A stretch of 10,419 bases of DNA from a bacterium. GTDB lineage: Bacteria > Actinomycetota > Acidimicrobiia > UBA5794 > ZC4RG35. Under the pieces are notes generated by a model. It was given only the letters and a program-made list of their open reading frames with translations, made no database searches and was not told where the DNA came from. The stretch covers positions 1 to 10,419 of the forward strand of contig JAPPKR010000241.1 in the NCBI GenBank assembly GCA_028819835.1, written 5' to 3'. Every line of letters begins with the position of its first letter. The first letter of the stretch is position 1. The position numbers and the translations under genes are program-made. Shown here piece by piece: positions 1 through 5,877 of this stretch.

Positions 1-1332
1 TCGGACCACGGCGTGGATGCCCGGATCACGGGGGTGGTGTCGGGGCCCTCGGTCACTCGCTTCGAAATCGAACTGGCGCCCGGGGTGAAGGTGCAGAAGC
101 TGTCGGCTCTCTCCAATGACATCGCCTACGCCCTGGCCACCCCGGATGTGAGGCTGCTGGTTCCCATCCCGGGCCGCTCGGCGATCGGGGTGGAGGTGCC
201 CAACGTGCAGCGGCGGCTGGTGAGGCTGGGTGACATCCTGTCCAGCCCCGAGGCCCGGGAGGATCACAGTCCCCTGGTGGTGGGGCTGGGGATGGACATC
301 AGCGGCAAGCCGTGTTTCCTCGACCTGGCCGAACTTCCCCATGTGCTGATCGCCGGGGCCACCGGGGCCGGCAAGTCGTCCTGCATCAACTCGATGATCA
401 CCTCGCTGCTGACCAGGACCAGTCCCGAGGATCTCAAACTGATTCTGGTGGATCCCAAACGGGTGGAGTTGCGGCAGTACGAGGGCGCTCCCCACCTGCT
501 CACCCGGGTGATCACCGATCCGAAGAAGGCCACCGAGGGGCTCAAGTGGGTCGTGGCGGAGATGGACCGCCGCTACGACCTGCTGGCCGAGGCTGAGGTG
601 CGGGACATCTCCGGGTACGCGGCGAAGTGGAAGATGGGGGCGCTGGAACCGGAGATGTTCGATCTCTTCCCGTATCTGGTGGTGGTGGTGGATGAACTCA
701 ACGACCTGATGATGGTCGCCGGACGGGAGGTGGAGATGGCGATCGTGCGCATCGCCCAGATGGCGCGGGCGGTCGGCATCCACCTGGTGCTGGCTACCCA
801 GCGACCGTCCGTGAACGTGATCACGGGGGTGATCAAGGCCAATGTCCCTTCCAGGCTGGCGTTCAGCGTGGCGTCCCAGACCGACAGCCGGGTGATCATA
901 GACTCGGCGGGCGCCGAGAAGCTGGTGGGACAGGGCGACATGCTGGTTGTGACCGCCCGCCAACCCCGGCCGCAGCGGATTCAGGGAGCCTGGGTTGACG
1001 AGGCCGAGATAGCCCGGGTGGTTTCCTGGGTGACCCGCCAGGGCCGGCCGGATGGGTCGGTCGACGAACTGTTGGAGACGGCTCTCACCCAGGAGTCGGC
1101 CGGGGCGGCGCCCGAGGACGACGAGGACGAGGAACTGCTGCGACAGGCGATGGATCTGGTGGTCCGCTCCCAACTCGGCTCCACGTCCATGCTGCAGAGA
1201 AAGCTGCGGGTCGGGTTCGCCAGGGCCGGCCGTCTGATGGACATCCTGGAGCGGCGCGGGGTGGTGGGACCCTCCCTCGGTTCCAAGGCCCGGGAGGTGC
1301 TGATCGGCCCCGACGAGTTGGGAGTCCGCTGA
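1..1332 (+). CDS. ftsK: DNA translocase FtsK/SpoIIIE, C-terminal part (5' end outside window)
   Basis: This is the motor and DNA-reading part of the hexameric ATPase that pumps chromosomal DNA through the closing septum and directs dimer resolution. The frame is already open at base 1, so the GTG at 13 is internal; the membrane anchor and linker are missing. Counting residues from that GTG, an FtsK alpha domain (about 1-80, with TGVVSGPSVTRFEIE) precedes the beta RecA-like domain. The beta domain has Walker A GATGAGKS at 115-122 (bases 355-378) and Walker B VVVVDEL with the Asp codon at 691-693. The segments LILVDPKRVEL and HLVLATQRPSVNVITG are family signatures. An acidic linker (EDDEDEE) leads to the gamma winged helix (about residues 375-435, with STSMLQRKLRVGFARAGRLMD and a GSKAREVL ending), which in the family reads the orienting DNA motifs. 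The usual DELADLMM reads DELNDLMM here. A small GC hairpin (1335-1347) follows the stop but lacks a T tract. Confidence 0.96.
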   Translation, partial: SDHGVDARITGVVSGPSVTRFEIELAPGVKVQKLSALSNDIAYALATPDVRLLVPIPGRSAIGVEVPNVQRRLVRLGDILSSPEAREDHSPLVVGLGMDISGKPCFLDLAELPHVLIAGATGAGKSSCINSMITSLLTRTSPEDLKLILVDPKRVELRQYEGAPHLLTRVITDPKKATEGLKWVVAEMDRRYDLLAEAEVRDISGYAAKWKMGALEPEMFDLFPYLVVVVDELNDLMMVAGREVEMAIVRIAQMARAVGIHLVLATQRPSVNVITGVIKANVPSRLAFSVASQTDSRVIIDSAGAEKLVGQGDMLVVTARQPRPQRIQGAWVDEAEIARVVSWVTRQGRPDGSVDELLETALTQESAGAAPEDDEDEELLRQAMDLVVRSQLGSTSMLQRKLRVGFARAGRLMDILERRGVVGPSLGSKAREVLIGPDELGVR

Positions 1333-1459
1333 ACGGCCGGGGCGGCCCCACCCTCTGTCGGGAACCCTTTTGGAGGACGCGGGAGCCGCCGGTGGTAGGC
1401 TGGCGTGCAAGCCGGCCATTGCCCAGCCGTGGTCTTGACCGGCTAATCTCCGCCGGGCG

Positions 1460-1466
1460 AAAGGAG
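1460..1466 (+). promoter_or_regulatory. Ribosome binding site fixing the TTG start of the TRAP small subunit
   Basis: AAAGGAG lies 7 bases before the TTG at 1474. This near-ideal Shine-Dalgarno match justifies choosing a TTG codon as the start. The translation from there runs directly into a normal-length DctQ-type protein. A TTGACC at 1435-1440 resembles a -35 box but has no good -10 partner at the usual distance. Confidence 0.75.
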
Positions 1467-1473
1467 CGAGCGT

Positions 1474-2079
1474 TTGAAAGTCCCTCCCGCCCTGGGGGCT
1501 GTCGCCAAGGTAACCGACTGGACGGCGCAGACCTATATAAGGGTCGCCGACGGCCTGACCGATGCGGCGGGGTGGATGGCCCGGGCGCTGGTGTTGATCC
1601 TCGTCCCCATCGGCTTTTTGAACGTGTTCCTTCGCTACGTGGGCCAATACGTGCAGGCCCAGTTGGTCAACAACACGTGGATCGAGGCCCAGTGGTACCT
1701 GTACGGGCTGATATTCCTCTTGATGTTCCCCTACCTGCTCCGCTACGACGGCAACGTGCGGGTCGACTTCTGGTATGCCGAGCGCAGTGACCGGGTCAAG
1801 GCCAGGATCGACCTGATCGGACACCTGGTCGGCCTGGTGCCGTTCACCCTGCTCGCTATCTGGGTTTCGTGGAAGCCGGTCCGGGACTCGTGGCTGCACT
1901 GGGAGATGTCCCCCGATCCCGGAGGTCTCCCCCGGGCGCCGATCAAGGCGATGATCCTGGTGGCGTTCATACTCCTGGGAATGCAGGCGCTGGCCTCCCT
2001 GATACGGCTGGCGGCATTCTTCACGGGACGGGACGAGGAACTGTTCATAGAACGCGAAGCCCCGATGAGAATCGAGTGA
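1474..2079 (+). CDS. TRAP transporter small permease subunit (DctQ family)
   Basis: This is the small integral-membrane subunit of a tripartite ATP-independent periplasmic transporter. It pairs with the large subunit encoded just downstream. The 201-residue protein shows four hydrophobic segments, at about 34-56, 73-91, 113-132 and 158-182, which is the expected DctQ topology. Diagnostic blocks are [18 protein letters not shown] (about 66-83), [11 protein letters not shown] (91-101) and [15 protein letters not shown] (145-159). The last is typical of the mannitol/chloroaromatic and 2-oxoacid branch of DctQ proteins, not of classical C4-dicarboxylate systems. The start is TTG, chosen because of the AAAGGAG at 1460-1466. 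The stop lies 37 bases before the next start, so the two genes are very likely cotranscribed. A possible actinobacterial -10 (TAGGCT, 1396-1401) lies upstream without a clear -35. The substrate cannot be read from this subunit. Confidence 0.93.
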   Translation: MKVPPALGAVAKVTDWTAQTYIRVADGLTDAAGWMARALVLILVPIGFLNVFLRYVGQYVQAQLVNNTWIEAQWYLYGLIFLLMFPYLLRYDGNVRVDFWYAERSDRVKARIDLIGHLVGLVPFTLLAIWVSWKPVRDSWLHWEMSPDPGGLPRAPIKAMILVAFILLGMQALASLIRLAAFFTGRDEELFIEREAPMRIE

Positions 2080-2116
2080 TGCGAGCCAACTCCACAGGAA
2101 CGAAGAGGACCGGCTG

Positions 2117-3481
2117 ATGAGCGTCGAGTGGCTCGCCATCATCATGTTCGCGGTCTTCCTGGTCCTGCTGCTGGCGGGGTATCCGGTGGCGTTCTCGTTC
2201 GCGGGCACCGCCATCGTGTTCGGGGCCATCGGGATCCTCCTGGGCGAGTTCGACTTCAACCGGTTGATCATCCTGTTCAGCAGATGGTTCAAGGCGGTGG
2301 ACAACTTCACCCTGCTGGCCGTTCCCTTCTTCGTCTACATGGGGGCGATACTGGAGAAGTCCGGCTTGGCGGAACGGATGCTGACCACCATCGGCATGGC
2401 CCTGGGGCGCTTGAAAGGGGGATTGGGGCTGACGGTGGTCCTGGTCGGAGCCATGCTGGCGGCGGCCACCGGCGTGGTGGCGGCCACGGTGATCGTCATG
2501 GGCCTGCTGTCCCTTCCCACCATGGTGCGCTACGGCTACGACCACCGCCTGGCCACCGGGCTGATCACCGCCTCGGGGACCCTGGCCCAGCTCCTGCCGC
2601 CCTCCCTTGTTCTGATCCTTCTGGCCCAGGTGGTGGGAGTGTCGGTGGGGGACCTGTTCCTGGGCGCCATGGTGCCGGGCTTCATGCTGGCGGTCATATA
2701 CGGTCTCTACGTCATCTACCGCGCCTACAAGGACCCCGACGCGGCGCCTGCCCTCCCCGACGAGGCCCGGACCATCCGGGGCCTGCGCCTCGCAAGAGAA
2801 CTCCTGATCGCGGTCGTGCCGGTGATACTGCTCATCCTGGCGGTGCTGGGCTCGATCTTCACCGGCATCGCCACCCCCACCGAGGCGGGTGCGGTGGGCG
2901 CCACCGCCGCCGTCGCCCTGGCGGCCGCCAACCGCAACCTGAACCGCTCCGTCCTGGTCGGGGCGTCACGCTCCACGGCCAACATCACCGGCCTGGTCCT
3001 GATGATCCTCTTCTGCTCGACCTTCTTCCAACTGATCTTCGATCAACTGGGCGGCCAGCGCCTCGCTCAGGAGATCCTCACCGGTCTTCCCGGAGGGTTC
3101 TGGGGGTTCATCATCATCGCCAACATCGCCGTGTTCCTATTGGGGATCAACCTGGAGTTCATCGAGATCACCTTCATAGTGATGCCCATCTTCGTCCCCG
3201 CGGTGAGAGTGCTGTTCGAAACCGGAGTCGCCCCGTTCGACACCCTTCCGGCCTTGATGATCTGGTTCACCGTGATGATGGCGATCAACCTCAACATGGC
3301 CTTCATCTCCCCTCCGGTGGGCTTCTCCCTCTTCTATTTGCAGAGCGTGGCGCCTCCCGAGGTGAGAACGATTGACATCCACCGGGGCGCCCTGCCTTTC
3401 ATGGTCCTCCAGGGCGTGGCGCTGGTGCTGGTGATGATCTTCCCCCAGACCGTGATCTGGCTGCCGAGCGTGGTGGGCTGA
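2117..3481 (+). CDS. TRAP transporter large permease subunit (DctM family)
   Basis: This is the large membrane subunit that carries the Na+-coupled transport path of the TRAP system. The protein is 454 residues long, a normal length for this branch, and is hydrophobic throughout with about 11-13 predicted spans. Recognisable blocks are an N-terminal [29 protein letters not shown], the small-residue stretch [71 protein letters not shown], and a C-terminal [19 protein letters not shown]. The order and wording match the mannitol/chloroaromatic or 2-oxoacid type of DctM. ATG at 2117 is preceded by AGAGG (2104-2108) at a suitable distance. It follows the small subunit by 37 bases on the same strand, and no binding-protein gene comes next on this strand. 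Transcription most likely ends at the hairpin at 3535-3567. The substrate is inferred only from the family branch. Confidence 0.95.
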   Translation: MSVEWLAIIMFAVFLVLLLAGYPVAFSFAGTAIVFGAIGILLGEFDFNRLIILFSRWFKAVDNFTLLAVPFFVYMGAILEKSGLAERMLTTIGMALGRLKGGLGLTVVLVGAMLAAATGVVAATVIVMGLLSLPTMVRYGYDHRLATGLITASGTLAQLLPPSLVLILLAQVVGVSVGDLFLGAMVPGFMLAVIYGLYVIYRAYKDPDAAPALPDEARTIRGLRLARELLIAVVPVILLILAVLGSIFTGIATPTEAGAVGATAAVALAAANRNLNRSVLVGASRSTANITGLVLMILFCSTFFQLIFDQLGGQRLAQEILTGLPGGFWGFIIIANIAVFLLGINLEFIEITFIVMPIFVPAVRVLFETGVAPFDTLPALMIWFTVMMAINLNMAFISPPVGFSLFYLQSVAPPEVRTIDIHRGALPFMVLQGVALVLVMIFPQTVIWLPSVVG

Positions 3482-3534
3482 GGCCTTTAGATCCAACCCG
3501 GTCGCGGAGCCATGGCCTGGTTTCTGCCAAATTG

Positions 3535-3567
3535 AAGGAGGGACGGGCAGGCGCCCGTCCCTCCTTT
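3535..3567. terminator. Bidirectional intrinsic terminator between convergent TRAP genes
   Basis: A perfect 14-base-pair inverted repeat has arms at 3535-3548 (AAGGAGGGACGGGC) and 3553-3566 (GCCCGTCCCTCCTT) around a four-base loop. The right arm ends in a short T run on the plus strand. On the minus strand the arm is followed by TTCAATTT. It lies 54 bases after the large-permease stop and about 20 bases after the binding-protein stop (minus strand), so it can end transcripts from both sides. The U tracts are short, but the stem is long and very GC-rich. Confidence 0.85.
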
Positions 3568-3585
3568 GGTTGGTGAGAGGATCTA

Positions 3586-4806
3586 CTACGTCCTGCGACC
3601 GGTCCAGCTGACCATGGCGGTCTCGGCGAGGCCGTGCCACTGGGTGATCCCGGCGCGGAATTCCTTCCACTGCCCGTAGATCGTGGCGAAGTCGTCATCG
3701 GCCGCCGCCGTCTCGTCGAACAACTCGAAGGCCGCATCCTCGGATGCCTGCATCACGTCGTCCGGGAAGGGACGCAGCTCGATGTCCGACTGGATGATCT
3801 CCTGCAGGGACACCGGGTTCTTGGCGTCGTAGCGGGCCATCATGGTGGCGTTGGCCCCGTAGGCCGCCGCTTCGACGATCGCCTGGTACTCCTCGGGGAG
3901 ATCGTTCCAGCGGGACAGCGGGATGAACGTATCCAGCTGCGGGCCCGGCTCCCACCACCCGGGGTAGTAGTAGTACGTGGACACCTGGTGGAATCCCATG
4001 GTGGTGTCGTCGTAGGGTCCCACCCACTCGGTGGCGTCGATGGCGCCGGTCTGGAGGGCTTGGAAGATCTCTCCTCCGGGCAGCACCTGGACGGTGACCC
4101 CCAGCCGCTCCAAAACCTTGCCGCCGAAGCCGGGGATCCGCATGCGCAGACCCTCCAGATCGGCCAGAGAGTTGATCTCCTTGTTGAACCAACCGCCCAT
4201 CTGCACGCCGGTGTTCCCGGCCGGGAAGTTGATCACGCCGAAACGGTCGGCGTAGAAGTCCCGCATCAGAGGCAGTCCGCCTCCCTCGTACATCCACGCG
4301 TTCTGCTGGCGATAGGTGAGTCCGAACGGCAGTGCGGTCGAGAACGCCGTCGCCGGGCTGAGGCCCACGTAGTAATAGGAGGCCGTGTGGCCGGCTGGGA
4401 TGGCGTCCTGCTGGACGTTCTGGAGCACCTCCAGGCCGGGGACGAGTTCGCCTCCCGCCCGGGGTGTGATCCGGAAGCGTCCGCCGCTCAGCTTGCTGAC
4501 CCGCTCGGCGAAGTCGACCGCTCCGCCGTAGATCGTGTCGAGAGACAGCGGCCAACTGGTGCCCATCTCCCACTCGATCTCCGGACCGCCCTCCGCCGCC
4601 ACCACCTCGGCGGCCTCCTGGGCCGCAGTGGTGGCCGGCGCGGCGGTGGTGGCCGGCGCTTCTTCGTCTTCGCTTGCACAGGCAGCCACGGCGGTCAGAA
4701 GACCACCGGCTGCCACGGTCATCCCGGCTTTCTTCAGAAAGTCCCGCCGGTCGACCTTGGTCTCGATCGTCTCTTCCAGGGACGGTCCTGGGTTCTTGCT
4801 TACCAT
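3586..4806 (-). CDS. TRAP transporter solute-binding protein (DctP/TakP-like), Tat lipoprotein
   Basis: This extracytoplasmic receptor captures substrate and hands it to the TRAP permease. The 406-residue precursor begins with a twin-arginine signal (DRRDFLKKAG, Arg20-Arg21) and a hydrophobic stretch. A lipobox, AVAAC, follows with Cys43, so export through Tat and lipid anchoring are expected. An Ala/Thr/Glu-rich linker (about 44-75) leads to the binding domain. Strong blocks are VQMGGWFNKEIN (201-212), GLRMRIPGFGGKVLERLG (219-236), PGGEIFQALQTGAIDATEW (243-261) and a Tyr/Trp-rich YYYYPGWWEPGP (278-289). These match the 2-oxoacid/lactate (TakP-like) branch. Arg223 corresponds by pattern to the conserved carboxylate-binding arginine of the family; Glu260-Trp261 lie in the ligand/Na+ region. 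ATG at 4804-4806 has an AAGGAG 5 bases upstream. The gene faces its permease genes convergently, which is unusual. A carboxylate substrate is likely, but its identity is open. Confidence 0.94.
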   Translation of the reverse strand: MVSKNPGPSLEETIETKVDRRDFLKKAGMTVAAGGLLTAVAACASEDEEAPATTAAPATTAAQEAAEVVAAEGGPEIEWEMGTSWPLSLDTIYGGAVDFAERVSKLSGGRFRITPRAGGELVPGLEVLQNVQQDAIPAGHTASYYYVGLSPATAFSTALPFGLTYRQQNAWMYEGGGLPLMRDFYADRFGVINFPAGNTGVQMGGWFNKEINSLADLEGLRMRIPGFGGKVLERLGVTVQVLPGGEIFQALQTGAIDATEWVGPYDDTTMGFHQVSTYYYYPGWWEPGPQLDTFIPLSRWNDLPEEYQAIVEAAAYGANATMMARYDAKNPVSLQEIIQSDIELRPFPDDVMQASEDAAFELFDETAAADDDFATIYGQWKEFRAGITQWHGLAETAMVSWTGRRT

Positions 4807-4811
4807 CTGTT

Positions 4812-4817
4812 CTCCTT
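4812..4817 (-). promoter_or_regulatory. Ribosome binding site of the TRAP solute-binding protein gene
   Basis: Read on the minus strand, AAGGAG (within AGGAAGGAGA) lies 5 bases before the ATG at 4806-4804. It supports that start, which leaves the twin-arginine pair at residues 20-21. Confidence 0.75.
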
Positions 4818-4848
4818 CCTGTTCCTTAATCTTTCGCTTGGTGGTTTC

Positions 4849-4854
4849 ATTCTA
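4849..4854 (-). promoter_or_regulatory. Candidate -10 box for the solute-binding protein gene
   Basis: On the minus strand TAGAAT matches five of six positions of TATAAT and lies about 43 bases before the ATG, leaving a short leader with the ribosome site. No convincing -35 hexamer is present 16-18 bases further upstream (GCAACC/CAACCC), so the call is tentative. Confidence 0.3.
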
Positions 4855-4952
4855 TTCACACGGGTTCCCCTGGGTTGCCGTGGAAGGCGAAAGACCAGGC
4901 CCGTTGTGTGTACGGATAGATTAGCCAAGGTCTTTTTTCCCCACCCTATTGC

Positions 4953-4966
4953 CGCCCCGAGGGGCG
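4953..4966. repeat. 14-base dyad, operator-like
   Basis: CGCCCC-GA-GGGGCG is a perfect 6-base inverted repeat around a two-base centre, about 90 bases upstream of the deacetylase start and about 150 bases upstream of the binding-protein start. No T tract follows on either strand in the terminating direction, which argues against a terminator. A regulator site is possible, but GC-rich dyads also occur by chance in DNA of this composition. Confidence 0.35.
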
Positions 4967-5055
4967 TTCCCGCTGGTCACAATCTCGTCAGGCCGGGCCG
5001 CCTGGCGTTTATTGGTCGGGATTAAGCCGGTTCGTTCTTACCATTCGATGCAAGC

Positions 5056-5877
5056 GTGATCGGTTCTGGCAAAATCCCATTGGCGGCCGCCGTGGCACTG
5101 GCGGTCCTGTTGGGTATCGGACCGTCCGGAGGGGGCGTTGTCTCCGGTTTCCACGGCGACCGGGTACCCCTTTCGCACCCCGAGGACCCGGCTCCGCCGC
5201 CGCGGCCGGTCGAGGACCCCGCCCCGGTCGTCTACCTCACCTTCGACGACGGGCCTCACCCCGTCTACACACCCCAGGTGCTGGAAGTCCTGGCTTCCTA
5301 TGAGATCAAGGCCACCTTCTTCGTGGTGGGCGACATGGTGCGGAGGTGGCCGGACGCCGCACGGCAGATAGTTGCGGAAGGCCATTCCATCCAATCGCAT
5401 GCCTGGAATCATGACACCCTCACGGAATTCGACCGCAGGGAATTCATAAGGGACATGAACCGGACCCAGACCGAACTGCTCTATGCCACCAAGACGCAGG
5501 CCACCTGTCTGCGGCCTCCTTACGGCGCCACCAATTCCAAAGTGGAGAAGTGGGCGAATGAGTTGGGGCTGCCCGTCGAACTGTGGGATGTGAGCGGAAA
5601 CGACTGGACCGACATCTCGGCTGAGGGGATCGCCAGGAGGGTCTTACGCGGGGTCGCTCCGGGATCGGTGGTGCTTCTTCATGATGGGGGCGGCCCCCGC
5701 TCCCGCACGGTCTCCTCGCTGGAAATCATCATTCCCACCTTGCTGGACGACGGTTACCGCTTCGGACTGCTGTGCCGGACCAACCCGCTGGCAGTCGAGC
5801 CGGCGGTTTGCGCGTTCTCCCTTTCCTGGCCGAGGGTGGGGACTTGTGGGCGTTACTCCTCGCGTGACATTCAATAG
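5056..5877 (+). CDS. Secreted polysaccharide deacetylase (NodB/CE4 family)
   Basis: This metal-dependent esterase removes N- or O-acetyl groups from a glycan such as peptidoglycan or another surface polymer. The 273-residue protein starts with a short basic end and a hydrophobic segment (about 8-20), consistent with Sec export or a single anchor. A proline-rich spacer (about 42-57) precedes the NodB domain (about 58-240). All five CE4 motifs are readable: TFDDGP at 62-67 (Asp64 catalytic base, Asp65 metal), His115-x3-His119 for metal (HAWNH, with Ala where Ser/Thr is usual), RPPYG at 153-157, the DVSGNDW segment at 178-184, and LLHD at 207-210 (His209). Cysteines 151, 240, 252 and 264 could form disulfides outside the cell. 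The start is GTG. The upstream frame is closed by TAA at 5023, and no clear ribosome site is seen. Its stop overlaps the lhr stop by 7 bases. The substrate is not determinable from the sequence. Confidence 0.92.
   Translation: MIGSGKIPLAAAVALAVLLGIGPSGGGVVSGFHGDRVPLSHPEDPAPPPRPVEDPAPVVYLTFDDGPHPVYTPQVLEVLASYEIKATFFVVGDMVRRWPDAARQIVAEGHSIQSHAWNHDTLTEFDRREFIRDMNRTQTELLYATKTQATCLRPPYGATNSKVEKWANELGLPVELWDVSGNDWTDISAEGIARRVLRGVAPGSVVLLHDGGGPRSRTVSSLEIIIPTLLDDGYRFGLLCRTNPLAVEPAVCAFSLSWPRVGTCGRYSSRDIQ

Larger units (their letters stand above)
4807..5055. other. Divergent intergenic region between binding-protein and deacetylase genes
   Basis: This 249-base stretch separates two divergently transcribed genes and must hold both promoters. 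It is visibly richer in A/T than the genes around it. Elements I can point to are a minus-strand TAGAAT (4849-4854), a 14-base dyad (4953-4966), a small hairpin CAGGC/GCCTG (4989-4993 and 5000-5004), and three arms that can pair alternatively (4830-4837, 4887-4896, 4929-4935). The reading frame opposite the binding-protein gene extends into this region but looks like a shadow. No tRNA or known riboswitch pattern was recognised. Confidence 0.6.

Noticed and set aside
1335..1347. GC hairpin GGCCG-GGG-CGGCC just after the ftsK stop as a terminator
   Set aside because: The stem is only five pairs and no T tract follows; such hairpins are frequent by chance at this base composition.
1435..1440. 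TTGACC as a -35 box for the TRAP permease genes
   Set aside because: The sequence 16-18 bases downstream (around 1457-1464, GGCGAAAG) has no resemblance to a -10 box and runs into the ribosome site.
2128..3375. Plus-strand open frame of about 415 codons inside the large permease gene
   Set aside because: Its His/Arg/Gly/Pro-rich translation lacks membrane segments, while the frame starting at 2117 gives a complete DctM-type protein.
3634..5025. Long plus-strand open frame (about 460 codons) opposite the receptor gene
   Set aside because: It lies antisense to a gene with clear DctP motifs. Its translation is rich in Arg, Gly, His and Pro with no recognisable domain, as expected for a shadow in GC-rich DNA.
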